A DNA stretch of 64,000 nucleotides, from NCBI RefSeq assembly GCF_019649015.1, contig NZ_BLPI01000001.1:2909001-2973000 (forward strand). The letters run 5' to 3'. The notes beneath the pieces were generated by a model that ran no database searches, was not told the DNA's origin, and saw nothing but the letters and a program-made list of their open reading frames with translations. This DNA comes from Agarivorans litoreus (GTDB taxonomy: Bacteria > Pseudomonadota > Gammaproteobacteria > Enterobacterales > Celerinatantimonadaceae). Of this stretch, positions 56,300 to 64,000 are shown in pieces. Position 1 is the stretch's first letter. Each line of letters starts with the position of its first letter. The translations under genes and the position numbers were made by a program.

Positions 56300-57325
56300 A
56301 TGCCTAAGCAAGCTATTAGAGTAGCCATTAATGGGTTCGGTCGAATAGGCCGTAGTGTTGTTCGAGCTCTTTTTGAATCTCATCGTCAGCATCAAATTAA
56401 AATTGTTGCGATTAATGAGCTAGCGAGCTCAGAAGCGATAGCCCATTTACTTAAGTATGACTCTACCCATGGTACTTTTGCCGAGGATGTACTATTGCAA
56501 GGTGAAAGCTTATCGGTGGAAGGTCAAGTGATACAGTTGCTGCATCAAAGCGATCCGAGGGCGCTACCTTGGCAAGATTTGGGGATAGACATTGTAATGG
56601 AGTGCACTGGCCGTTTTAGCTCGGTTGCCGATGCGCAAATGCATATTGACGCAGGGGCTAAAAAAGTTTTGTTTTCTCATCCTGCCGATCCTTGCGTAGA
56701 TCAAACAGTAGTCTATGGTGTAAATGAGCAGCTATTAAGTTCAGCCGATAAAGTGGTGTCAAATGGCTCTTGTACGACCAATTGCATTGTGCCAGTGATA
56801 CAGGTCTTAGATGAAGCCTTTGGGGTTGAATGTGGTACTATTACTACAATTCATTCAGCAATGAATGACCAACAAGTGATTGATGCCTATCACACAGACT
56901 TGCGCAGAACACGCGCTGCAGGGCAATCAATAATACCGGTTGATACTAAGCTGGCTAAAGGTGTAGAGCGGATTTTGCCTAAATTTGCAGGCAAATTTGA
57001 AGCAATAGCAGTAAGGGTGCCAACCCAGAACGTTACGGCGATGGACTTAAGTGTAACATTGTGTAAAAAAGTTACAGTTTCTGATATAAATCAAGCCATC
57101 CAAGCAGCAACTTGCGGTAAATTAAGCGGCATCTTGAGCTATACCGAAGAACCGTTGGTGTCTATCGATTTTAATCACGATAGTCATTCAAGCATTATTG
57201 ATGGTTCTCAAACACGAGTCAGTGGCGAACATTTAGTGAAAGTGTTGGCCTGGTGTGACAACGAATGGGGCTTCGCCAATCGCATGTTAGACACCGCGGA
57301 ATTAATGAGTAACACGGAATTGTAG
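56300..57325 (+). CDS. epd: D-erythrose-4-phosphate dehydrogenase
   Basis: A 341-residue enzyme of the GAPDH family that oxidises erythrose 4-phosphate to 4-phosphoerythronate for pyridoxal phosphate synthesis. [20 protein letters not shown] is the NAD site and the catalytic Cys is in [16 protein letters not shown], with its partner His in [16 protein letters not shown], an Epd-type rather than GapA-type continuation. Length fits E. coli Epd (339). ATG at 56300 is chosen over 56270. It precedes pgk and fba, as in the E. coli epd-pgk-fbaA operon. Confidence 0.92.
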   Translation: MPKQAIRVAINGFGRIGRSVVRALFESHRQHQIKIVAINELASSEAIAHLLKYDSTHGTFAEDVLLQGESLSVEGQVIQLLHQSDPRALPWQDLGIDIVMECTGRFSSVADAQMHIDAGAKKVLFSHPADPCVDQTVVYGVNEQLLSSADKVVSNGSCTTNCIVPVIQVLDEAFGVECGTITTIHSAMNDQQVIDAYHTDLRRTRAAGQSIIPVDTKLAKGVERILPKFAGKFEAIAVRVPTQNVTAMDLSVTLCKKVTVSDINQAIQAATCGKLSGILSYTEEPLVSIDFNHDSHSSIIDGSQTRVSGEHLVKVLAWCDNEWGFANRMLDTAELMSNTEL

Positions 57326-57384
57326 GTTTAGCCAAGCTGGCTAAACTGTAAGTTTAATTTTTAAAAAACTATAGAGGACAGATA

Positions 57385-58548
57385 ATGTCAATTATCAAAA
57401 TGACCGACTTAGATCTTGCAGGCAAACGTATTTTTATTCGTGCTGATCTAAACGTTCCAGTTAAAGACGGTAAAGTAACTTCAGATGCACGTATTCTAGC
57501 ATCATTACCAACAATTAAATTGTGTCTAGAAGCTGGCGCAAAAGTAATGGTTACTTCTCACCTTGGCCGTCCAACTGAAGGCGAGTACAACGAAGAGTTC
57601 TCACTTGCTCCTGTAGTTAACTACTTAAACGATGCCTTAGACTGTGAGGTTAAATTAGCTAAAGATTACCTAAACGGTCTAGAGCTGAACGCGGGTGAAC
57701 TAGTGGTTCTTGAAAATGTTCGCTTCAACAAAGGCGAAAAGAAAAACGAAGAAGAGCTATCTAAAAAATACGCAGCACTGTGTGACATCTTCGTTATGGA
57801 CGCTTTTGGTACAGCTCACCGCGCTCAAGCGTCTACCCACGGTGTAGGTACTAATGCTCCTGTAGCATGTGCTGGCCCGCTGTTAGCCGCTGAGTTAGAA
57901 GCATTAGGTAAAGCTATGGACAACCCAGAGCGTCCACTAGTAGCCATTGTGGGCGGTTCTAAAGTTTCTACTAAACTAACCGTACTTGAGTCTCTATCTA
58001 AAATTGCTGACCAACTAGTAGTAGGTGGTGGTATTGCCAACACCTTTATTGCTGCAGATGGTCACAATGTAGGTAAGTCTTTGTATGAAGCTGATCTAGT
58101 AGACACTGCTAAAAAGCTAATGAAAGAGTGTGCTATTCCAGTTGCTACTGATGTTGCTTGTGCTAAAGCATTTGATGAAAACGCTGAAGCGGAAATCAAG
58201 TCGGTATCTGAAGTACAAGACGACGACATGATCTTCGATTTAGGCCCAGACTCTACAGCAGCTTTAGCTGAAATTATTGGTAATGCTAAAACAATCCTTT
58301 GGAATGGCCCTGTTGGCGTATTCGAATTTAAAAACTTCGAAGCAGGTACTGCGGGTATTTCTAAGGCAATCGCTGAATCTGCAGGCTTCTCTGTAGCCGG
58401 TGGTGGTGATACACTAGCGGCCATCGATAAGTTTGGCATTAAAGACCAAGTTTCTTACATCTCTACTGGCGGCGGTGCTTTCTTAGAGTTTGTAGAAGGT
58501 AAAGTATTGCCTGCGGTAGCTATGCTAGAAGAGCGTGCGAAAGGCTAA
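57385..58548 (+). CDS. pgk: phosphoglycerate kinase
   Basis: A 387-residue glycolytic kinase. Substrate-binding [17 protein letters not shown] and [11 protein letters not shown] are in the N-domain; ATP-binding [11 protein letters not shown] and [10 protein letters not shown], with GGGDTLAAI, in the C-domain. Length equals the E. coli enzyme (387). It lies 59 bp after epd and 97 bp before fba, with a short hairpin in the latter gap. Codon use is that of a highly expressed gene. Confidence 0.98.
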   Translation: MSIIKMTDLDLAGKRIFIRADLNVPVKDGKVTSDARILASLPTIKLCLEAGAKVMVTSHLGRPTEGEYNEEFSLAPVVNYLNDALDCEVKLAKDYLNGLELNAGELVVLENVRFNKGEKKNEEELSKKYAALCDIFVMDAFGTAHRAQASTHGVGTNAPVACAGPLLAAELEALGKAMDNPERPLVAIVGGSKVSTKLTVLESLSKIADQLVVGGGIANTFIAADGHNVGKSLYEADLVDTAKKLMKECAIPVATDVACAKAFDENAEAEIKSVSEVQDDDMIFDLGPDSTAALAEIIGNAKTILWNGPVGVFEFKNFEAGTAGISKAIAESAGFSVAGGGDTLAAIDKFGIKDQVSYISTGGGAFLEFVEGKVLPAVAMLEERAKG

Positions 58549-58557
58549 TCACTTATT

Positions 58558-58580
58558 CGGGAGCTTTGCTCCCGTTTTCT
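58558..58580 (+). terminator. hairpin between pgk and fba
   Basis: CGGGAGC, TTT, GCTCCCG, then TTTTC. The T-run is short, so partial termination or 3'-end stabilisation of pgk mRNA is likely. Confidence 0.65.
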
Positions 58581-58645
58581 GTATTAGAATACTCTTTGCA
58601 GAAAGTAAGAATTTTTAATCAATAAGACTAAATGGAACCATTGCT

Positions 58646-59722
58646 ATGTCTAAGATCTTTGACGCAGTTAAGCCAGGTGTAATCTCTGGTGATGACGTAC
58701 AGAAAGTTTTCGAAATTGCTAAAGAAAACAAATTCGCTTTGCCAGCTGTTAACGTTGTTAACACTGACTCAATCAACGCTGTTCTAGAAGCTGCTGCTAA
58801 AGTTAAGTCTCCAGTTGTAGTTCAGTTCTCTAATGGCGGTGCAGCTTTCTTTGCTGGTAAAGGCGTTAAGCTTGAAGGTCAAGGTGCTCAAATCCTTGGT
58901 GCTGTTGCTGGTGCAAAATACGTACACGCTGTTGCTGAAACTTACGGTGTTCCAGTTATTCTGCACACTGACCACGCAGCTAAAAAATTGCTTCCTTGGA
59001 TCGACGGTCTATTAGACGCAGGTGAAGAGTTCTTCGCTCAAACTGGTAAGCCTCTTTTCTCTTCTCACATGCTAGATCTTTCAGAAGAAACGCTAGAAGA
59101 GAACATCGAAACTTGTGCTAAGTACTTAGAGCGCATGGCTAAAATGAACATGACAATCGAGATTGAACTTGGTTGTACTGGTGGTGAAGAAGACGGCGTA
59201 GACAACTCTGATATGGACGCGTCTGAGCTTTATACTTCTCCAGAAGACGTAGCTTACGCTTACGAGAAACTAATGGCAGTTAGCCCACGTTTCACTATCG
59301 CTGCTTCTTTTGGTAACGTACACGGCGTATACCAAGCGGGTAACGTTGTATTAACTCCTACCATTCTTCGCGATTCACAAGCGTACTGTGCTGAGAAATT
59401 TGGTATTGCACCAAACGCACTTAACTTTGTATTCCATGGTGGTTCAGGTTCTTCAGAAGCTGAAATTCAAGAGTCAATTGGTTACGGTGTTATTAAAATG
59501 AACATCGATACCGATACTCAGTGGGCTACTTGGAATGGTATCCGTGAATATGAAGCGGCTAACCGTGAATACTTACAAGGTCAGATCGGTAACCCTAAAG
59601 GTGCTGATCAGCCTAACAAGAAATACTACGATCCACGTGTTTGGTTACGTGCTGGTCAATCAAGTATGGTTACTCGCCTAGAAAAAGCTTTTGCTGACCT
59701 AAATGCAGTAGACGTACTGTAA
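58646..59722 (+). CDS. fbaA: fructose-bisphosphate aldolase, class II
   Basis: A 358-residue zinc-dependent aldolase of class IIA. The zinc histidines lie in VILHTDHAAKKLLPW and later in FGNVHGVYQAGNV and FVFHGGSGSS; ELGCTGGEEDGVDNSD is the active-site Glu/Asp region. Length equals E. coli FbaA (359). It is the last gene of the epd-pgk-fba cluster and ends at a terminator. AT-poor, highly expressed codon use matches the neighbours. Confidence 0.97.
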   Translation: MSKIFDAVKPGVISGDDVQKVFEIAKENKFALPAVNVVNTDSINAVLEAAAKVKSPVVVQFSNGGAAFFAGKGVKLEGQGAQILGAVAGAKYVHAVAETYGVPVILHTDHAAKKLLPWIDGLLDAGEEFFAQTGKPLFSSHMLDLSEETLEENIETCAKYLERMAKMNMTIEIELGCTGGEEDGVDNSDMDASELYTSPEDVAYAYEKLMAVSPRFTIAASFGNVHGVYQAGNVVLTPTILRDSQAYCAEKFGIAPNALNFVFHGGSGSSEAEIQESIGYGVIKMNIDTDTQWATWNGIREYEAANREYLQGQIGNPKGADQPNKKYYDPRVWLRAGQSSMVTRLEKAFADLNAVDVL

Positions 59723-59744
59723 TTAGTCATCAAGACTGTATTAG

Positions 59745-59780
59745 TTAAGGCTCACTTCGGTGGGCCTTAATTGTTTTTGT
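59745..59780 (+). terminator. terminator of fba
   Basis: TTAAGGCTCAC, TTCG, GTGGGCCTTAA (one G-T pair), then TTGTTTTTG. Confidence 0.85.
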
Positions 59781-60154
59781 TCGTTGAGTAAATGCTTTTA
59801 AACTAATTAATAATCTAACGTTTTTCTTTTTTGTAAACCTTTCTATACATTTTTTCTAAATCTCATTTCTCTATTTTTCAACAACTCCGAGCATTTCATT
59901 TTTCTCGCTTTTAGTTCATGATTGTTTTACTTTAGCTTCATAAGGTAATGAATTTGCTATGTTTATTTTCATCTTAATTGGAAAATGATGATGTGATTCA
60001 AGTGCTTATCGTGCTTGTTAGCGCTAGATTAGAAAAATTCATTCGTTAAATTTAACGCTATTGGCTAAAATTTATACTCTAAGCCTAACGAATTGGCGTG
60101 AGTCGCGGGCTGCGGACAGCAAGCGTACTAGAAAAGATTGAAAGGAATAATCAA
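59781..60154. other. 374-bp gap before the giant adhesin gene
   Basis: Strongly AT-rich, with no open frame or operator I can name. It must hold the adhesin promoter. A leader of at least ~90 nt seems likely from the CG-richer stretch near 60100, but no promoter was identified. Confidence 0.5.
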
Positions 60155-63100
60155 ATGGAACAGAGCATTGCAACTTCAAGTGCAACGATTGTATCTATTC
60201 AAGGGCAAGCCTTTGCCGTAGATGCCCAAGGCAATATTAGATCCCTACAGCCAGGAGATAATATCGCTCCCGGCGAACTGATTATTACCTCACAAGGTGC
60301 GCAACTTGGTTTTTATTATAGTGATGACCAATACGTGATGGGGGACAACAGCGCCACTCAATTACCAGAATTTGATCCAAGCCAAACACTTTCGCAGTTG
60401 AATGCGGTCAATGATCTTGACGTAGAGGCATTACAACAAGCTATTTTGGAAGGAGCCGACCCTACCGAGTTATTTGAAGCAACCGCTGCTGGTGGTACTC
60501 CTGCTAGTGAAGGTATTGCTGGCGGTAATGGTGGATTTGTTACGATTGACCGTATAGGTGAAGAGACTATTGCTCAAGCTGGTTTTGATACTCAAACTCC
60601 AGCCCCTAGCTCTGAATTTGCGATCACAGATAACGATGCTGTAGAGCCTTCAGTCGCGAGTGGCGTATCAAATGAACCTTCGTCTCCAGCGCCTAGTCCT
60701 GACCAAGCGCCAACTATCAGTTTAACTGCACAAGCTATAACCGAAGGTGCCGTTGACACCAATACTGTTGTGGCTACATTTAGCTCTAGCGACCCCGATG
60801 GTGATGTAATCACCCATAGTTTAATTAACGATCCTCAGGGCTTTTTAATCATTGATGGAAACGAGATTAAGCTTACAGAGGCGGGAGTTACAGCAGTAAA
60901 TGATGATCAGCTAAACCTAACCTCTTTAAATATTACGATACAAGCTGAAGCAAATGGTTTGACAGCAACCGATAGTGCCGACCTAAGCATTGCTCGCACT
61001 GACGATGGAGTCACTCCTCCGGTTGACCAAGGCCCAAGCATAAGCGTGAGCGCAGAAGCGCTGACCGAAGAGTCGGTATCGACCGATACGGTGGTGGCTA
61101 ACTTCAGCTCAAGTGACCCAGAAGGTGATGTACAGACTTACGCCTTACTGAACAATGACGATGGCTATTTGGTGCTTGATGGCAATCAAGTCAAACTGAG
61201 CGATGCCGGAGTGGCTGCGGTTAACAACGATACACTCAATCTATCTGAGCTTGAAGTGAGTGTCGAAGTGACCGCCAATGGCAAAACCGCCAGCGACAGC
61301 GATACTGCCAGTATCACCCGAGTGGACGAAGGCCCAAGCATAAGCGTGAGCGCAGAAGCGCTGACCGAAGAGTCGGTATCGACCGATACGGTGGTGGCTA
61401 ACTTCAGCTCAAATGACCCAGAAGGTGACGCCCAGACCTACGCCTTGCTCAACAATGGCGATGGCTATTTGGTGCTTGATGGCAACCAAGTCAAACTGAG
61501 CGACGCCGGAGTGGCTGCGGTTAACAACGATACACTCAATCTATCTGAGCTTGAAGTGAGTGTCGAAGTGACCGCCAATGGCAAAACTGCTTCTGCCAAC
61601 GATACGGCAGATGTTATTCGGGTGAACGATGCGCCTACCACTAGCAATGTGGTTTTAGAGCCTGTGGCAGAAGATGCAGTGGGTGGCCGAGTGATCACCG
61701 AAGCCGAGCTTCTAGCCAACGCTGGAGATATCGATAATGAGCTAGCGGATTTATCGGTGAGCAACCTAAGCCTAATTGGTAATGGCACGCTCACCAACAA
61801 TAACGATGGCACTTGGACCTATACGCCAGCTGAGAACGATGACGGCAGCGTCAGCTTTAGTTACGAGATCAGCGATGGTGAGGCCACCATCAGCAGCGGG
61901 ACTGCCGACCTAGACATCACCCCCGTGAACGATGCGCCTACCACTAGCAATGTGGTTTTAGAGCCTGTGGCGGAAGATGCAGTGGGTGGCCGAGTGATCA
62001 CCGAAGCCGAGCTTCTAGCCAACGCTGGAGATATCGATAATGAGCTAGCGGATTTATCGGTGAGCAACCTAAGCCTAATTGGTAACGGCACGCTCACCAA
62101 CAATAACGATGGCACTTGGACCTACACCCCTGCTAAAGACGATGACGGTAGCGTCAGCTTTAGTTACGAGATCAGCGATGGTGAGGCCACCATCAGCAGC
62201 GGGACTGCCGACCTAGACATTACCCCCGTGAACGATGCGCCTACCACTAGCAATGTGGTTTTAGAGCCTGTGGCGGAAGATGCAGTGGGTGGCCGAGTGA
62301 TCACCGAAGCCGAGCTTCTAGGCAACGCTGGAGATATCGATAATGAGCTAGCGGATCTATCGGTGAGCAAGCTCAGCCTAATTGGTAACGGCACGCTCAC
62401 CAACAATAACGATGGCACTTGGACCTACACCCCTGCTAAAGACGATGACGGTAGCGTCAGCTTTAGTTACGAGATCAGCGATGGTGAGGCCACCATCAGC
62501 AGCGGGACTGCCGACCTAGACATTACCCCCGTGAACGATGAGCCTACCACCAGTAATGTGGTTTTAGACCCAGTGGCAGAAGATGCAGTGGGTGGTCGAG
62601 TGATCACCGAAGCCGAGCTTTTGGCTAATGCCGGTGATATTGATAATGAGCTAGCGGATTTATCGGTGAGCAAGCTCAGCCTTAATGGTAATGGCACGCT
62701 CACCAACAACAACGATGGCACTTGGACCTATACGCCAGCTGAGAACGATGACGGCAGCGTCAGTTTTAGTTACGAGATCAGCGATGGTGAGGCCACTATC
62801 AGCACAGGCACTGCCGACCTAGACATTACCCCCGTGAACGACGCACCTACCACCAGTAATGTGGTTTTAGAGCCTGTGACAGAAGATGCAGTGGGTGGTC
62901 GAGTGATCACCGAAGCCGAGCTTCTAGGCAACGCTGGAGATATCGATAATGAGCTAGCGGATTTATCGGTGAGCAAGCTCAGCCTTAATGGTAACGGCAC
63001 GCTCACCAACAATAACGATGGCACTTGGACCTATACGCCAGCTGAGAACGATGACGGCAGTGTGAGCTTTAGCTACGACATTAGCGATGGTGAAGCGACC

Positions 63101-64000
63101 ATCAGCACAGGTACTGCCGACTTAGACATTACCCCCGTGAACGATGCACCTACCACTAGCAATGTGGTTTTAGAGCCTGTGGCAGAAGATGCAGTAGGTG
63201 GTCGAGTGATCACCGAAGCCGAGCTTCTAGCCAACGCTGGAGATATCGATAATGACCTAGCGGATTTATCGGTGAGCAACCTAAGCCTAATTGGTAACGG
63301 CACGCTCACCAACAATAACGATGGCACTTGGACCTATACGCCAGCTGAGAACGATGACGGCAGTGTGAGCTTTAGCTACGACATTAGCGATGGTGAAGCG
63401 ACCATCAGCACAGGTACTGCCGACTTAGACATTACCCCCGTGAACGATGCACCTACCACTAGCAATGTGGTTTTAGAGCCTGTGGCAGAAGATGCAGTAG
63501 GTGGTCGAGTGATCACCGAAGCCGAGCTTCTAGCCAACGCTGGAGATATCGATAATGACCTAGCGGATTTATCGGTGAGCAACCTAAGCCTAATTGGTAA
63601 CGGCACGCTCACCAACAATAACGATGGCACTTGGACCTATACGCCAGCTGAGAACGATGACGGCAGTGTGAGCTTTAGCTACGACATTAGCGATGGTGAA
63701 GCGACCATCAGCACAGGTACTGCCGACTTAGACATTACCCCCGTGAACGATGCACCTACCACTAGCAATGTGGTTTTAGAGCCTGTGGCAGAAGATGCAG
63801 TAGGTGGTCGAGTGATCACCGAAGCCGAGCTTCTAGCCAACGCTGGAGATATCGATAATGACCTAGCGGATTTATCGGTGAGCAACCTAAGCCTAATTGG
63901 TAACGGCACGCTCACCAACAATAACGATGGCACTTGGACCTATACGCCAGCTGAGAACGATGACGGCAGTGTGAGCTTTAGCTACGACATTAGCGATGGT
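60155..64000 (+). CDS. LapA-type giant repeat adhesin, N-terminal part (runs off the window)
   Basis: At least 1282 codons are open to the edge with no stop; the C-terminus is outside. Residues 1-~110 form the retention module of LapA/BapA adhesins, with SIATSSATIVSIQGQAFAV and an LQPGDNIAPGELIIT strand. TAAG at 110-113 is the LapG-protease motif. Then follow a Ser/Pro/Asn linker, three ~100-residue domains (ISVSAEALTEESVSTD type), and eight 101-residue VCBS/cadherin-like domains ending SYEISDGEAT-TADLDITP. Such proteins are exported by type I secretion, held at the outer membrane and released by LapG when c-di-GMP falls. AAAGGAATAATCAA precedes ATG 60155. Confidence 0.9.
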   Translation, partial: MEQSIATSSATIVSIQGQAFAVDAQGNIRSLQPGDNIAPGELIITSQGAQLGFYYSDDQYVMGDNSATQLPEFDPSQTLSQLNAVNDLDVEALQQAILEGADPTELFEATAAGGTPASEGIAGGNGGFVTIDRIGEETIAQAGFDTQTPAPSSEFAITDNDAVEPSVASGVSNEPSSPAPSPDQAPTISLTAQAITEGAVDTNTVVATFSSSDPDGDVITHSLINDPQGFLIIDGNEIKLTEAGVTAVNDDQLNLTSLNITIQAEANGLTATDSADLSIARTDDGVTPPVDQGPSISVSAEALTEESVSTDTVVANFSSSDPEGDVQTYALLNNDDGYLVLDGNQVKLSDAGVAAVNNDTLNLSELEVSVEVTANGKTASDSDTASITRVDEGPSISVSAEALTEESVSTDTVVANFSSNDPEGDAQTYALLNNGDGYLVLDGNQVKLSDAGVAAVNNDTLNLSELEVSVEVTANGKTASANDTADVIRVNDAPTTSNVVLEPVAEDAVGGRVITEAELLANAGDIDNELADLSVSNLSLIGNGTLTNNNDGTWTYTPAENDDGSVSFSYEISDGEATISSGTADLDITPVNDAPTTSNVVLEPVAEDAVGGRVITEAELLANAGDIDNELADLSVSNLSLIGNGTLTNNNDGTWTYTPAKDDDGSVSFSYEISDGEATISSGTADLDITPVNDAPTTSNVVLEPVAEDAVGGRVITEAELLGNAGDIDNELADLSVSKLSLIGNGTLTNNNDGTWTYTPAKDDDGSVSFSYEISDGEATISSGTADLDITPVNDEPTTSNVVLDPVAEDAVGGRVITEAELLANAGDIDNELADLSVSKLSLNGNGTLTNNNDGTWTYTPAENDDGSVSFSYEISDGEATISTGTADLDITPVNDAPTTSNVVLEPVTEDAVGGRVITEAELLGNAGDIDNELADLSVSKLSLNGNGTLTNNNDGTWTYTPAENDDGSVSFSYDISDGEATISTGTADLDITPVNDAPTTSNVVLEPVAEDAVGGRVITEAELLANAGDIDNDLADLSVSNLSLIGNGTLTNNNDGTWTYTPAENDDGSVSFSYDISDGEATISTGTADLDITPVNDAPTTSNVVLEPVAEDAVGGRVITEAELLANAGDIDNDLADLSVSNLSLIGNGTLTNNNDGTWTYTPAENDDGSVSFSYDISDGEATISTGTADLDITPVNDAPTTSNVVLEPVAEDAVGGRVITEAELLANAGDIDNDLADLSVSNLSLIGNGTLTNNNDGTWTYTPAENDDGSVSFSYDISDG
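60482..60493 (+). other. predicted LapG cleavage motif TAAG in the adhesin
   Basis: Codons 110-113 read Thr-Ala-Ala-Gly, directly after the N-terminal module (ELFEATAAGGTPASEG). In Pseudomonas LapA the calcium-dependent protease LapG cuts between the two alanines of TAAG near residue 108. Position and sequence agree. Confidence 0.75.
61031..61621 (+). repeat. two near-identical 300-bp adhesin repeats, type A
   Basis: Units start at 61031 and 61331 with GGC-CCA-AGC (GPSISVSAEALTEE) and differ at only a few bases before diverging near 61590. An older, divergent version of the same domain is at about 60701-61020 (APTISLTAQAITEGAVD). The recent duplication contrasts with the older unit. Confidence 0.85.
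61622..64000 (+). repeat. eight tandem 303-bp VCBS-type adhesin repeats, type B (last one cut by window end)
   Basis: Units begin with GTG-AAC-GA at 61622, 61925, 62228, 62531, 62834, 63137, 63440 and 63743. Each encodes 101 residues with VNDAPTTSNVVLEPVAEDA, an NNDGTWTYTPA turn and a DGEATIS strand, typical of calcium-binding Ig-like bacterial domains. Units 6, 7 and 8 (63137 onward) are identical in DNA as far as visible; units 1-5 carry scattered differences, so the array seems to grow or homogenise from the 3' side. Confidence 0.92.

Noticed and set aside
61465-63933. Series of ~84-residue minus-strand open frames with 303-bp spacing
   Set aside because: They mirror the adhesin repeats on the other strand, have no ribosome-binding sites and repeat only because the coding repeat does.
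61622-64000. Regularly spaced repeats as a CRISPR array
   Set aside because: The 303-bp unit repeats end to end in one long open frame; there are no short repeats with unique spacers.

Overview
The window looks like chromosome of a marine, motile gammaproteobacterium in the Alteromonadales/Vibrionales range. An Agarivorans- or Psychromonas-like host is my impression from gene content; nothing here proves it. Supporting signs are MotX (sodium-driven polar flagellum), ArcA, RraA, AceK, GrcA, MgsA, the rsmE-gshB-algH-ruvX and rpsF-priB-rpsR-rplI clusters, tkt-epd-pgk-fba, and a ThrA fusion enzyme behind a threonine attenuator. I found no rRNA, tRNA, CRISPR array, prophage or transposase gene.

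Layout. 1-3.3 kb: a regulator with output-first domain order, a YacL-like protein, and glnK-amtB behind two NtrC-like sites and a sigma-54 promoter. 3.3-7.3 kb: a ferric iron ABC importer (fbpABC) with a weak Fur box. 7.3-10.7 kb: argR, an arginine-type binding protein with ARG boxes between them, mdh, and motX behind a sigma-28 promoter. 10.8-22.5 kb: rnr-rlmB, the ribosomal operon rpsF-priB-rpsR-rplI with its own promoter and a possible S6:S18 leader, then ynjBCD and a small cytochrome c, then dnaB-alr. 22.5-26.1 kb: two copies of a short non-autonomous element, a 2-Cys peroxiredoxin, a CheX-like phosphatase, an orphan glycosyltransferase and a decayed stretch. 26.1-36 kb: dusA, a SieB-like membrane protein, mgsA, an SRAP protein, a gamma-glutamylcyclotransferase-like protein, pyk, arcA, rraA, a small outer-membrane barrel, aceK. 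36.1-41 kb: thrL-thrABC. 41-49 kb: a secreted unknown, tesB, grcA, a hemerythrin, a 55-residue gene, a sodium:alanine symporter, and the rsmE operon. 49-54 kb: a lipoprotein, sprT, metK with a four-box MetJ operator, a secreted thioredoxin-like protein and an unusual CLC protein. 54-59.7 kb: tkt-epd-pgk-fba. 60.2 kb to the end: the 5' part of a giant repeat adhesin that runs off the window.

Two things stand out. First, a 262-bp element with terminal inverted repeats occurs three times in full and once truncated. Two full copies sit exactly in the stop codon of the neighbouring gene (alr and ruvX), so that target TA plus the element's first G rebuilds TAG; both are in the same orientation relative to the gene. 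The truncated copy supplies the stop codon of a third gene. Second, the adhesin has a LapA-type N-terminus with a TAAG motif at residues 110-113, where LapG-type proteases cut, followed by 303-bp tandem repeats. The last three repeats visible are identical at the DNA level.

Regulatory sites were found by eye (NtrC, sigma-54, Fur, ArgR, sigma-28, FNR, MetJ, Thr attenuator). They match known family consensus patterns but are not tested here.
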